Part shown: positions 42,302-53,173 of the stretch, in pieces | Layout: each line of letters starts with the position of its first letter | Numbering within the stretch: position 1 is the first letter of the stretch | From: Saccharina japonica | Lineage: Eukaryota > Sar > Phaeophyceae > Laminariales > Laminariaceae | Reading direction: 5' to 3' | Length of the DNA: 64,000 nucleotides | Assembly (NCBI GenBank): GCA_008828725.1 | Contig: MEHQ01002867.1 | Location: 5,681 to 69,680 of the forward strand | The notes under the pieces: generated by a model | What the model was told of the DNA's origin: nothing | Seen by the model: only the letters and a program-made list of their open reading frames with translations | Databases searched by the model: none | Position numbers and translations under genes: made by a program

Positions 42302-43251
42302 NNNNNNNNNNNNNNNNNNNNNNNNNNNNNNNNNNNNNNNNNNNNNNNNNNNNNNNNNNNNNNNNNNNNNNNNNNNNNNNNNNNNNNNNNNNNNNNNNNN
42401 NNNNNNNNNNNNNNNNNNNNNNNNNNNNNNNNNNNNNNNNNNNNNNNNNNNNNNNNNNNNNNNNNNNNNNNNNNNNNNNNNNNNNNNNNNNNNNNNNNNN
42501 NNNNNNNNNNNNNNNNNNNNNNNNNNNNNNNNNNNNNNNNNNNNNNNNNNNNNNNNNNNNNNNNNNNNNNNNNNNNNNNNNNNNNNNNNNNNNNNNNNNN
42601 NNNNNNNNNNNNNNNNNNNNNNNNNNNNNNNNNNNNNNNNNNNNNNNNNNNNNNNNNNNNNNNNNNNNNNNNNNNNNNNNNNNNNNNNNNNNNNNNNNNN
42701 NNNNNNNNNNNNNNNNNNNNNNNNNNNNNNNNNNNNNNNNNNNNNNNNNNNNNNNNNNNNNNNNNNNNNNNNNNNNNNNNNNNNNNNNNNNNNNNNNNNN
42801 NNNNNNNNNNNNNNNNNNNNNNNNNNNNNNNNNNNNNNNNNNNNNNNNNNNNNNNNNNNNNNNNNNNNNNNNNNNNNNNNNNNNNNNNNNNNNNNNNNNN
42901 NNNNNNNNNNNNNNNNNNNNNNNNNNNNNNNNNNNNNNNNNNNNNNNNNNNNNNNNNNNNNNNNNNNNNNNNNNNNNNNNNNNNNNNNNNNNNNNNNNNN
43001 NNNNNNNNNNNNNNNNNNNNNNNNNNNNNNNNNNNNNNNNNNNNNNNNNNNNNNNNNNNNNNNNNNNNNNNNNNNNNNNNNNNNNNNNNNNNNNNNNNNN
43101 NNNNNNNNNNNNNNNNNNNNNNNNNNNNNNNNNNNNNNNNNNNNNNNNNNNNNNNNNNNNNNNNNNNNNNNNNNNNNNNNNNNNNNNNNNNNNNNNNNNN
43201 NNNNNNNNNNNNNNNNNNNNNNNNNNNNNNNNNNNNNNNNNNNNNNNNNNN
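42302..43251. other. Assembly gap (950 N)
   Basis: All bases are N. Long frames drawn across it are artefacts. Confidence 1.
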
Positions 43252-43260
43252 GATCATGTC

Positions 43261-43330
43261 ATGCATGGCCGTAGTCATAGTGCGATCGACCCCCGCACCC
43301 CTGGAATGCCGGGGCAAAAGGGGGAGGACT
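43261..43330 (+). repeat. Dispersed repeat G, fragment
   Basis: ATGCATGGCCGTAGTCATAG and CGCACCCCTGGAATGCCGGG match the starts of the two copies at 47743 and 48276. Only the first ~70 bp are present. Confidence 0.7.
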
Positions 43331-44605
43331 GTCCTCGTGCTATCAACGTGAATTGAGAGAATGGTGGTTCAAAAAATGAAAACGGAAGAATTGGAGAGAC
43401 CCGGACGTATTTCACAGTGGCGAACCTGCCTGCTCCGGAACATTTTTGTGGTGGCGGTTTGGAAATAGGTGTTCCCTAAACAATTAGCCAGTATCAACGA
43501 AGGCGAGCTACCTACTGCACGTTGTGGTTTCGCCGGGCATGGGGATTGCCTGAAAAACAAAAGCCATACCGCACTCGTGCGTTGTGACCGCGCCTGGACG
43601 TACATGAATATGTTGTATCTTCATACCTGGTGTGGGCTTCGTATCTCATTCTCCAACATTCGCGGTATGATACACATATCCTTGACATTGCACCCGATGA
43701 ATTGCACTCGCGTGCTGTTCCCCCCGTGTGTACTTCATGGAATATATTTTGTGCACAGGCGGCGAGTATACAGATTTCCTGCCCTACGCGATTAGTGAGC
43801 TTTTGGACGACGGTCTCAGAGTGTTTGATCGTGGAGCGGTTTTTCGTAGACGATGCCGCTCTTGAAACAACGATATGCGCGCTGGAGGAAAAATCTGGGT
43901 ATTGAATTTATTCTGGCCCCACCCCTCTACCAGTAAGATAGAGTCTTGCATCTATTTTAACAATTTCACTTTAGCTCCTCCGCCTCGCCCCTCTCCGATA
44001 CAGTCTTTACCATATCTTGCTACTCTTTTCGACACCTGCCGTCTCCCTCCCACATCAAAGGAATACTCCGACAGACTCGTGCCCGTAGCCCGTATCGGGC
44101 CCACGCATAACACCATAAAACGTGGCACGTGCGTTTCTAACAACCTCGGCCATAGTAATTGGAACCCAAAATGGAACCAAAGACCATGTACCTCCGCACT
44201 TTCAGGGCTGGGTACTACATGTTCCCCAGCAGGGGGTAGTAAGAATGTGCAAACGCTGCCCGAAGAAGTGTCCGACTAAACGATTCGAACAAATACCTGA
44301 ACAGGATGTGACGTTTCGTGTGTAGTGAGTTTGCCCGCCGCCGATGCTTGATCTACGAAGTGCAGAATATCATAGATATTCTCGATCACATGCATGTGTC
44401 CAGCCCCGGTAAACGGTGCATGAGCGACGAGGGTCGTCCGTCGTGCCGACAACTACCTTCGCGTTGAAATAGATGTTGACATTTCACAAAACTCTAGGCA
44501 TAACGGGACGACTCGGCGAATAACAGCATTATTAGGAGTTCCTAGGGGGCTTCAGTATACTGCAATGCTCTCAGTACTCGGGAGTACGAATGTGCTGGAT
44601 ACTGT
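43331..44605. other. Stretch with weak coding-like pieces
   Basis: Plus frames at 43630-43905 and 43875-44279, and another from 44122 (MARAFLTTSAIVIGTQNG, then DHVPPHFQGWVLHVPQQGVV), have plausible composition. They overlap in different phases and match no family. They might be decayed exons. None is called as a gene. Confidence 0.35.
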
Positions 44606-44763
44606 ACTCAGCGTATGAAGAAGTAAAATAAAATGTTTTAGGTAGGTTGTTCGTGGTATGGGGGCGTATCGCTATATTGAAATTAGTGTAGAAAGCACCT
44701 TCTCCCAAATACGAAATCCAACCGGGGCCAGATTTCCTGTTTTGTATAAGGTGTCCTATACTG
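44606..44763 (-). mobile_element. TA-targeting MITE, family A, copy 6 (inverted, worn)
   Basis: The reverse strand reads CAGTATAGGACACCTTATAC, then GGATTTCGTATTTGGGAGAA, then GGTGCTTTCTACACTAATTT, matching copies 3 and 4. TA follows the plus-strand right end. The other end is eroded and I could not fix it. Confidence 0.72.
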
Positions 44764-45455
44764 TAGCGCAAAAAACAAATGTTGATCGGGCTGCTCGAAG
44801 AAACTCCCACGCTAGTAGTGTTTCGGGCCATGTATTGAGCTTCTCGCGCAAGGACCAACGCCGATACGGCACCACCCCTACTGGCGTGGCATTGCTCGCA
44901 CACATCGAATTTCATCCGTAAGGCATACGGAGGGTGGCGGTATCCTAGCCGTCGCCGGCGACCTACCAGCTTTAGGTACTGCCTATACAATGTTCTGGTA
45001 TGAGGCTGTGGGATAGCATCGACCCGGCGACGGCAACGTTAGTCCACTACGAGCAAGCCCTTCCTCACAGATTTGGCCTCTTTTTGATCTGGAACTCCTT
45101 GTTCGGTTTCCTTCAACGTGTCGCGCCCACGCGTTAACATAGCGGCTACAATAGAACCCGTGTTATAGTTTGTCGGTGATTACGGTGCATGCCCCCGAAA
45201 TGGCGTGGCAAAAGAGCCTTTGCGCCGGGGCTGGCAGATCTTAGACTGATACTGATGCACTAGGGTACGTAGAAGAAGGGGTGCCTTTACACCAATGGCG
45301 GGCCAATCGAAGGCTGAAAACAAGCGACTTGTTAGACACTAACTGGTGCTGTCAGCAATGGTGGAGAGCGTGAGCACTGCCCCCTACGTCACCACGTCTA
45401 CAGCTTCTGGGCTGTCGTCCTGCGCCGCATCGTGTAGACCTACTGCGATGCTGCT
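44764..45455. other. Stretch with no supported gene
   Basis: Only short frames and no repeat matching elsewhere. Confidence 0.4.
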
Positions 45456-45713
45456 TTGTGCAAACATCCAGAACGAGTACCTGTCCTCGAAAAAGCTACA
45501 CATTGTCCCGCCACGTTTTCACAGAAGTGTCCGTTTCAACAGGGAACCTTCAACACTTTTTGTAACCCATATCTTGTACGTTTTACCCAACACTACATTC
45601 TACCACGCCTGCCAGAAGCAGATCCTTTTGAAGGACGTTGCACGGGAAACGGCCACTCAAGCTTTACGTCAAACAATATTACCTGGCTGCGTGGAATGAA
45701 GGCGTTGCGATAA
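45456..45713 (+). CDS. Hypothetical Cys-containing coding fragment
   Basis: An 85-codon plus frame, MCKHPERVPVLEKATHCPAT to ITWLRGMKALR, with several cysteines (HCPAT, KCPF, FCNP, RCTG) and N-glycosylation-like NNIT. The composition suggests an extracellular module. A second plus frame over the same bases, opened by a possible acceptor (ACATCCAG), also stays open for 78 codons, so which one codes is unclear. No family recognised. Confidence 0.28.
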   Translation: MCKHPERVPVLEKATHCPATFSQKCPFQQGTFNTFCNPYLVRFTQHYILPRLPEADPFEGRCTGNGHSSFTSNNITWLRGMKALR

Positions 45714-46736
45714 GGCCGCCTCCACCACCGCCCCCTATTTAAGAAACCCAAGCTCCTTACCCACGGAAGGGGTGTTTTCGATGGGAAATTACAACATGAC
45801 GGTACGTCAATGCCTATATAATACCTCTGCCTACACGGAGAGACGAGTAACACCGTCAGGCGTGCGCCTAGTCAGGAGACACGTATCTCGTGGGGTACAA
45901 GATGACACCAGAGAAAAACGTAGCAACTGAAGCCCGTCTGTTTTGCTTTTTTTGAGCCCAGACGATCTGGGTGCATTCCGTTCGTTTTGTTTGTTCTCGA
46001 TCGCATCTCGCGCCTTCGCTCTTCTTACTCTTGCTCCGCCCTAGTCGTAATTCAGGTCCGAGGTCACGCTCCTTGTAGTTCTATTGCGAAATGGGTCCAA
46101 CACTTTCTAGGCTCGTCTACTCGCGTCGAACTGTCCCTACCCGCGTATTTATTGGCGCGCTCGACAGTTGGTGTACAATGTGTATCCCACGCATTAATAG
46201 ACGCGCTTGACAGTCAGTGTGCAATGTGTAGATGGAGAACTTAAAAAAATAGCATGGACAATTGAATGCACGGCATCAACGCCAGCAGTACCTTGCCACC
46301 ATAACCACCAGGGCAATGGCATCATTTGGCTGCATTCCTTCATCATACGAACGCGCGGGTGGTTCATTGGCGGCAATACTGTTGGGGTATCTATACACTG
46401 CATTACTTCCCCACGCTAAGCGAAAGCTGTGAGTGCTGTCTCCCTACTATGTAGGATTGATTGCATCCGGGATGATTTGAAACAGGCATTGTCTTCTATA
46501 GCACTCATAAAACGCAAAATATCACGCCATTGGCATAGATATAGCACTCCAGTCGACAAGACAGCAACCCATACAAATCAACGTTTGAAAATGGACATCG
46601 AAGTCCCTACCGGGTACGAGTACGAAATATGGATGTAACAAACGATGTGCAGTGACTACCCACGAGTTTGGTAGTATAATTAGTTGCCATGCTCCAATAA
46701 ATATCCAAGTGTTACAAACAATGCGCGAACGTGCAG
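45714..46736. other. Stretch with weak plus-strand frames
   Basis: A plus frame at 45987-46244 includes SSIAKWVQHFLGSSTRVELS, then LPAYLLARSTVG, which faintly recalls cyclin-box helices, but no full box is present. A 41 bp direct repeat (GCGCTCGACAGTTGGTGTAC type) lies at about 46160-46230. Nothing is called. Confidence 0.35.
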
Positions 46737-46871
46737 GAGCCCCTGTTGATCGACATCCCGTGGTCGGACAACGCCGGCTACGATATAGGCATTACGTTTG
46801 GGCTGATTGAATTTCTGAATCACGGGGCTCCTCAGCCCAAACACGTCAGAATGTCAACTGTCGTGATGTAA
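46737..46871 (+). CDS. Candidate terminal exon, possible periplasmic-binding-fold end
   Basis: After a possible acceptor (CGTGCAG) the plus frame reads EPLLIDIPWSDNAGYDIGIT, then FGLIEFLNHGAPQPKHVRM and STVVM, to a stop. The pattern of a Gly-containing helix, a GxPxPKHV word and a short hydrophobic strand recalls the C-terminal part of type I periplasmic sugar-binding domains. The minus strand is also open here, so the strand is uncertain. I treat the family link as weak inference. Confidence 0.33.
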   Translation, partial: EPLLIDIPWSDNAGYDIGITFGLIEFLNHGAPQPKHVRMSTVVM

Positions 46872-46953
46872 TATGTTTCGTTGTGTGGAATTGTTCATTG
46901 GGTAGCACTTTTGTGTTTGTAGAGCTACTAAACACAAAAGATCAGAAAGAAAA

Positions 46954-46980
46954 TGATGCACCTCTACCGTACCATGCGTC
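46954..46980 (-). mobile_element. MITE family B, single end
   Basis: GCACCTCTACCGTACCATGC followed by GTC matches the terminal repeat of family B. The other end was not found upstream. Confidence 0.6.
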
Positions 46981-47147
46981 GGTCAGGGAACACATGCCTC
47001 GAAACCCGACCAAACGTTTCCTGAGCTGGCAGGTTATCAGCAATGGAATTGTGTACCTCGTGGATACTGTGTTGCACCTCACTCTGCCGATGCTTGCCTC
47101 AATTCGACTCGAGAAAACACAAGGACAGCACTCCCACCGCCATTCAA

Positions 47148-47353
47148 GACCTATGCTACGGCGGTAGGGGTGCACCAGGATTATTCTGCCGGTGGTCACT
47201 TGACGAGCTCCATACCTGACCCAAAAACAAGTTTGGAGTGGACAATACCATGGCCTAAGTACAAAATGAAAGGCCGAAGATTTGGGTAAAGGAGCCTGAT
47301 CATTTAGAAACTCTTTCAGCATGAAAATTGCTACCTCTATCACAGCACGCGTC
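47148..47353 (+). mobile_element. 4-bp-TSD MITE, family B, copy 2 (206 bp)
   Basis: It starts GACCTATGCTACGGCGGTAG and ends CTACCTCTATCACAGCACGC then GTC, with TCAA directly on both sides (47144-47147 and 47354-47357). Internal words AGATTTGGGTAAAGGAGCC fit the family. Confidence 0.85.
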
Positions 47354-47742
47354 TCAAATGTGCACCAGCGTTGAGGTGCCCAAACACAGAATCAGATAAA
47401 CCTTGGGTTGAGTGGGATAATGGTTGACCCATCTTGCAGTGACCCGGTGGACGAACGCCTCGTTGACATTATCTTGACTATCAACCGACTTAAAAAGCTT
47501 TGTCGGTGGGACCACCTTGCGCAAACAGTGAAGGTACCCCACGTACAGTGCAGACATGCAGGGCGGGGGGTGGGGGCTTGTACTATCAAGCTGTTCCCTA
47601 CGTGAGTTGACTCCATGCATTGTGCTCACGGAGTATGTACAGCAGCATATTGTACTACACCTCTCCCCCCTACGTGAGTGTACTCTATGCAGTATGTAGT
47701 GGGCTAATATTTGTTGAAATATTAACCAAACGTTGCATATTG
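47354..47742. other. Stretch with no supported gene
   Basis: A minus frame of 178 codons (47354-47890) runs through here into repeat G. It has no domain and I take it as chance. Confidence 0.4.
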
Positions 47743-48125
47743 AGGCCGTAGTCATATGACCATAGACCCTCGCATCCCTACAATGCCGGGACGGAGCACG
47801 TTGGGTTTTCACCAACCAGGCAGACATTGCTTGCACCAAGCGCGAAGCGCCGTGAGGTATTGGGCGAGTCGCATGGAGGGTGAGCTGCATCCTGCTAAGA
47901 ACCGCCTCTGAGGCGGACTTGCATATGGACGACAGCTTCCATGAGTTAATTTATTTTCTGGTGTGGCCACTTCCGGAGACAGCAATGGGTTTTACTATGT
48001 AACTGCCTCGCGGATGCCTTACCATATTAACACTACGTGATACTACCACTCCCCTTGTGCGGAGCAAAGGTTATCCACCCCGCACTAATGATCTACTCGA
48101 CCGCCAGATGTGGTGACCGCCAAAA
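47743..48125 (+). repeat. Dispersed repeat G, copy 1
   Basis: Begins GGCCGTAGTCATATGACCAT and carries CAACCAGGCAGACATTGCTT, GAAGCGCCGTGAGGTATTGG, GAGCTGCATCCTGCTA and TGCCTTACCATATTAACAC. It aligns with 48276-48660 with moderate divergence. Confidence 0.85.
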
Positions 48126-48275
48126 CAAAAAAACAATGGCACCCTGGTTGTCTAGCTCACGCAGCGAGTCGCGTGTTTTACAGCGTCGTTGCCAACCGAC
48201 GCCAACCCAACCTATAAATATATCATATATTTATAGGGCGGCTGTTGGGGGGGTATAAAACGCGCTCATGGCTAT

Positions 48276-48660
48276 GCATGGCCGTAGTCAAGTGATCATC
48301 GACCCTCGCACCCATTCAATGCCGGAACGAAGCACGTAAGGTCTAAACCGACCAGGCAGACATCACTGGCACCCAGCAGGAAGCGCCGTGAGATATTATG
48401 CTAGTCGCATGAGGGTTGAGCTGCATCCTGCTACGATCCGATTGTGACGCGGACTTTCTTGCATACGAATGACAGCGTCGACTTCATTGGATCGGTTTCA
48501 GGTGTTGCCACTTCTAGAAACCGCAACGGGTATACTATTTACCTGCGTCGTGGGTGCCTTGCCACATAAACACTATAGTTCCCTGTATGAGGGGTTAAGG
48601 TTATCTACCTCGCACAAGGGATTTATTCAACCCGACCGCGGCCGTGAAAACCGACAAAAC
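48276..48660 (+). repeat. Dispersed repeat G, copy 2
   Basis: Tandem partner of copy 1, about 533 bp downstream in the same orientation, carrying GGCCGTAGTCAAGTGATCAT, GACCAGGCAGACATCACTGG and GAGCTGCATCCTGCTA. It is not coding. I compared it with 5S rRNA and found no match. Confidence 0.85.
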
Positions 48661-49146
48661 AAAAACACATATTTCAAACCGATGGCATGCTGGTTGTCTA
48701 GCTCACTCAAGGGGGGGGAGGGGGGAGGGTACTCGTTTGCTGCTAGCCTTAGACGTTGACCATTGACAACAAATTACTGCTGAGACGGAAAGGGGGGTGG
48801 AACAGCACTTCATATGTTATAGTTTGATGAAATGATTACCCTTTCTACAGTACCACAGCACGCACGACCCGTTGCCTGCGTGTGCCCATATGGCTGTACA
48901 TCGCGCGTGAACGTTACTGCCATTGCTGAAACGAGTTCCGCGGTGCATCGCAAACAAGTGCCGGTACAGGTTTATCGCGGTAAAAACCAATTCAGAGTCA
49001 CTAGCCTCCCTGGTACAACGTAGGTCGTACCGTCTGGGAACACCCGCGGCTACCAGCCCGAGCATGCCAAAAGCAACCAGGATTGGTGCACCGGCAGCCT
49101 AGAGTATTATCGATACCACACGCATCTCCTGGCTAATTTCACCAAC
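48661..49146. other. Stretch following repeat G
   Basis: A G-run (about 48711-48728) is present. The minus frame near 49070-49100 reads AAGAPILVAFGMLGLVAAGV, a good membrane segment, and lies just downstream of the exon at 49147-49275 on that strand, separated by an in-frame stop. It could be part of that gene. Confidence 0.4.
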
Positions 49147-49275
49147 CTGGGTCCCCATGATCTCCGCGTTTGCGTCCATCACGAAGCCGACGTCCAGGCA
49201 ATAGTCACTCAAAGACGGTCCTGAGCCCCCAGTGAAGCCGAGACTCTCGAACAATTCGGGTTGCTCGACAACGCC
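49147..49275 (-). CDS. Candidate internal exon of a minus-strand gene (129 bp)
   Basis: The acceptor side is strong (pyrimidines, then CTGCTGTCAG). The 43 codons read GVVEQPELFESLGFTGGSGP, then SLSDYCLDVGFVMDANAEIM, then GTQ. The donor GTTGGT is weaker than at the other exons. Past the donor the frame stays open a further 16 codons to a stop, followed by a hydrophobic membrane-like segment. Length is a multiple of three, like the other five candidate exons between 53.0 and 58.4 kb. No family assigned. Confidence 0.42.
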
Positions 49276-49541
49276 CTGACAGCAGGGACGGGAGAGGGGT
49301 CGAGCGAGGCAAGCAGTCCTTGTTATACGTAGGTCACGTGGTGCGGTGGGAGTAGAGCTCCTGAATTATTCCCACGCTCCCCCACTTGATTCTTTTTCGT
49401 ACAGGGAGCTCCATACCCCACACCAACACAGACGAAAAACAAGCCAACATCAATAATCCCATGGTCTGGGTACGTACGCATCGAAAATACAGTGAACGCG
49501 ATGCTTGTGGGTAGCTCTTCTGTTTCGTTTCTCATGGTTAG
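49276..49541. other. Possible intron between candidate exon and MITE
   Basis: On the minus strand a frame reading EELPTSIAFTVFSMRTYPDH, then GIIDVGLFFVCVGVGYG, is open at about 49400-49520 and looks membrane-like, but its phase does not fit the exon at 49147-49275. Left uncalled. Confidence 0.35.
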
Positions 49542-50005
49542 GACGCATGCGACGGTAGAGGTGGGCACCATGTTGCAGAATTTTGTAAGGCTTTTCGTTG
49601 GAGGAGGTACATACTAATACCCGGAGAAAACGAAAACTTGTTTCCCTTCGGGGGTCAGGTCGGGTTAACATGCTCAAGTCTCCGGAGTATATAGTAGCAG
49701 CAGGGGCTGATACTTCCGAGGGGGCATAGAGTGAATTGACGCACGACACGAGGCAGGCGTCAAAGTGTGGACGGCTTAAGATTTGGTTTTCACCCATCCG
49801 CTGGAGGATAAAAAAACGATAAAAAACTCCAAAAGTTCCGGCGGGAAATAATAGTGCTACCCGAAGAACAATGCAATGGCCGAAGCATACAATGAACAGA
49901 AATGCCAAGAAAATCATTAAACATCGACGACGTCCAGTTAAGGAGGCCGATTATTCATGAATAATTTCAGCCGAAAAGTGCTACCTCTACGTCGTAGCGC
50001 GCGTC
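49542..50005 (+). mobile_element. MITE family B, long copy 3 (464 bp)
   Basis: Left end GACGCATGCGACGGTAGAGG, right end CTACCTCTACGTCGTAGCGC then GCGTC. Flanks TTAG and TAAG agree at three of four bases. It is longer than the 248 bp form, so it is either a parental form or carries an insert. Confidence 0.72.
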
Positions 50006-50685
50006 TAAGGAGCTTCTTTTTCAGATAGTGTGACATAAGAAGAATGGTGGGAGCACCTCCCGCTACCGGTGCTCTCACCCATCCTTTACTTTGCCGCCCC
50101 GTCAGTCAAACATATTTCAGTTAAAGAACGCTAGACCTCTATCCTAGCACACTGGCGTAGGTCGCTTGAGCAATCTGTGCTAAAAACGCGAGCAAAGGGT
50201 GCATACTCGATGCGAGTCGACGGAGAAGAAAAGGCTGAAGTCGTCTCGCGATAAAAATGCAAGGCAAAAAACCGTAGTGGGGGAGGAGGGAGAGGAGCCT
50301 GCTTTGTGACCCCGGATCTGAGTTAATACTAGGGAGGAGACAGAAAGGAACGGCGAAGACAAAACAATGGGATTGAAAAACAAACAAGTCATCATAACAA
50401 ACATTGCATTGGTACTCCAACCACCCCAGCCAAAAATCGTTAAAACCACGCCCAGCCTAGCTAGACCCGCACGCTGTTGTATCGTATGTTTCGCCTTCTA
50501 GTCTGGCTGGACAACAGGTGATGTCGAGACGTACGTATTGGTTTTGTCTAATCGATACCAGGAGGCAGGTTTTTCCTTGACCGGGTTGACAATAAGCCAA
50601 AACATACGTGAGCTAAAAGTCAGGAATCACGTCCCCGGCGGTAGGCAACAGCTGGCATATATGGCAAAAACTGCTGCTAGCTCTG
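50006..50685. other. Stretch with no supported gene
   Basis: A worn family B end (ACCTCTATCCTAGCACACTG) lies near 50130-50155. Otherwise only short frames. Confidence 0.4.
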
Positions 50686-51046
50686 GACGCATGCTATCTC
50701 AAGGTCAGAGGTGCACCATTTTTTCCCCTGAGGCTCCTCACTTGAAGAGCTCCATACTAATACCTCTGAGTCAAAAACTTAAATTTGGAGGGAAATCAAA
50801 GTGCTACCCGAAGCACAATCACATGGTCTCAAGTATAAAGAAACTGAAAACTATTACAACAAGAAAATGAAATTCCGATGAATTTGGGTTAAGGAGCCCC
50901 GTCCTTCAGGAAAACAACTGCACCACACTAATTCCAAGGATTTTGTCCCCAAATTCGTGGGACCGGTTCTTAAGGGGTTAAGGAGCCCCGTCTTTCAGGA
51001 AAACAAACAATGTCTAAAAGTGCTACCTCTATCGTAGCAAGCATCT
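50686..51046 (+). mobile_element. MITE family B, copy 4 (361 bp, worn)
   Basis: Left end GACGCATGCTATCTCAAGGT, right end TACCTCTATCGTAGCAAGCA then TC. Inside, GGTTAAGGAGCCCCGTC followed by TTCAGGAAAAC occurs twice, about 100 bp apart, showing an internal duplication. The flanking 4 bp no longer match. Confidence 0.72.
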
Positions 51047-51203
51047 CCATCGAGTCGTGGCAAGAATGGAGTGAGAGAGAGAGCGGTGTTCACCTCTGCC
51101 CGCATCAAGCACGCCTGTTGCCTCGCGGAAAGCCCATCACAGCTACACAGCTATGCACCTATCATACGTTCTGGGGATACACTACAGTACACGGAAGGTT
51201 TAA

Positions 51204-51451
51204 GACGCGTGCTACGGTAGAGGTAGCACATTTTGGCTGAATCGTTTTCGGAAGGATCGGGCTTCCCAACCCAAATTCGTCGGACTTTCATTTGTGTTTA
51301 TGAATAATGTTTCAGAGTATACTTCGGCCATGCGATTTGTGATCCCGCAGCACTTTCATTTTCTTCCAAAATCGTTTGTTCGGTGAGGTACGACGCCCCT
51401 TAAGTGAGGAGCTCAGAAAAAACATGGTGCACCTCTACCTTAGCATGCGTC
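51204..51451 (-). mobile_element. 4-bp-TSD MITE, family B, copy 5 (248 bp)
   Basis: Left end GACGCGTGCTACGGTAGAGG, right end CCTCTACCTTAGCATGCGTC, with TTAA on both sides. The interior is the reverse complement of copy 1 (CCAACCCAAATTCGTCGGAC, GAGGTACGACGCCCCTTAAG). With copy 1 it defines the standard 248 bp form. Confidence 0.88.
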
Positions 51452-53047
51452 TTAAGTTCTAACCTGATACCTGGTATACTGTACAAAATTTTCAATACCC
51501 GGCTCATGCAAAAGTCGGACGCTTTGGAATATAATCGACAGGTTGTTGAGGGAGAGAGGGCTGACCGCCCTCCGAAACAGTAGGATGCCACTTATGTGCA
51601 GGTGGGAACTATTTCGCACTGGGAAGGAAACTCGCTACATGCCGAGAATAAGCAATATATATACGAGGTGCCAGCATAGTAACGGTTTTATTTTTGGGTG
51701 TGTGTGTCAGAGAGCACCCATACCTTAGCGCCAACACGGTGCACAACGGGGCAGCCAATCCCAGCTCATGTTCCTTGAGGCATCCTCGTTCTCCTGTGCC
51801 TTCATGGTGCACGTTTCAGGAACGTAAAACAACGGTGGTCTACGCGTCGTTCATCTCTGCTTGAATAGCATGGGATACAAAAAACATATGGAAACACACA
51901 ACACCAAACTCGTGTGTGCTGGCGTATCCCACCTGCAGTCGTGCGTTGTGAGTTGTGCCGTCTCGATGAGATGCAAAATAATCCGAAACAGTCGCCTGTA
52001 TGACGGGTGAATTCCCCAAGCGATAATCCTTATTGAATTAACGGGACCACAAACATGAGACGCTGGCAGCAACCGCCCCTGGATCATACACCTTTTAGTG
52101 TTGTCTGAGTTGCACCTAAAGGGTTCACCATACGGGCCTAACACGACCCTGCCCCGTGTTGCAGCGCTCTCACGCTTTTCGTAGGCAGTTGTTATCTCTA
52201 TAGTTGCCATTGGTGTGATCACTATCTCGGCGTCCCGACGGAGTTAGCCAGTAAAGAAGATATCATCTCGCCGCAGGTTCACTCCAAAGGTTGGTGCTAA
52301 CCACACGAACCCTCTCATAGCCACTGCAGTGACGGCGTTTGTCTATAACCCCATCGCCCTAGTCTGTAGGTCAGAACGTTACCATTGTGACAGGCACATA
52401 CGTGCTGGGATGTATTCGTATCACTTTAGATCCAATATAATGTGTCACTGATGACTTGATGTCGCTCCTCAGCTGCGCAACTACCCCCAAAAGGCATGTC
52501 TTATCGTTCTAGAAGCACGTGCGTATTTCACCAAATTACATGGCATGAGTTTTTGGTGATAAGCGTATCAATTTGTTCTCGGAGTCAGTTTTTGTTGAGG
52601 CGAACCAAGCTCAGAGATCAATAGGCGCTTCAGAGAAAAATAGGTCAGTCCCTACCGAAATATCCATCATGTTGGAGTACGAGGGAACCATATTACGCCC
52701 CTTACCTGGCCGTTGGCATGTTTGATATTACCGTACCCGCACCGTCCATATAGGCCCGTCGTTGTGTAGAACTAGGAGAGGTGCAAATACGTGCCTTTCG
52801 ACACACCTTACCAAGGAGAAGCACCTGTAGTACCTACCTTGTAGGTCGCCGAATCGCTGAGAATAAATTATAGCGCAACCCGATGGCCCAAAGAAACAAA
52901 AGAGTAACGCATAAAACAACACAAACGATGTTATACGGATAGTGGGCAGGGTTTCTTGTTTAAGGAGCACCGATCTTTCGAAATGGTTTGACAAAACAAA
53001 ATGCTACCCCTCTCCTATCAAGCATGTTTTCCATGGGGAGACTTCAC
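51452..53047. other. Stretch with weak minus-strand coding-like pieces
   Basis: Minus-strand pieces near 52290-52330 (AVAMRGFVWLAPTFGVN, then LRRDDIFFTG) and 52100-52225 (MITPMATIEITTAYEKRESA, then ATRGRVVLGPYGEPFRC) look protein-like and lie between two better candidate exons. Their splice borders are not clear enough to call. A worn family B end lies at about 52960-53030. Confidence 0.38.
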
Positions 53048-53173
53048 CGCCGTCAGGCTGTAGACGTCGATGATGCGCACTTGAGGGGTGGCCGCAAACG
53101 TCAGCTCGGCAGAAGTATTCACGGCAACCGCCACTTGGTCCAAAACGTCGGCGAACCCGGTTTCAGCGACACC
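53048..53173 (-). CDS. Candidate internal exon of a minus-strand gene (126 bp)
   Basis: The acceptor TAGTTTCGGCAG follows a pyrimidine-rich run (CTCTCCTCTTGTCTCCTCTG). The 42 codons read GVAETGFADVLDQVAVAVNT, then SAELTFAATPQVRIIDVYSL, then TA, ending at ACGGCG|GTGAAG. Phase 0 at both ends. The alternation of helix and hydrophobic strand (VRIIDVY) suits an alpha/beta domain. A plus-strand frame is also open here. No family assigned with confidence. Confidence 0.48.

Noticed and set aside
42172-43356. Long frames of 331-394 codons over the 950 N gap
   Set aside because: They are open only because N codons contain no stops.
45987-46244. Cyclin-box-like helices (SSIAKWVQHFLG, then TRVELSLPAYLLA)
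   Set aside because: Only two helices resemble the fold and the frame then runs into a short direct repeat, with no further cyclin features.
47743-48660. Repeat G considered as a tandem 5S rRNA or other small RNA gene
   Set aside because: It does not match 5S box A/C elements or length, and no terminator T run is placed as expected for Pol III genes.
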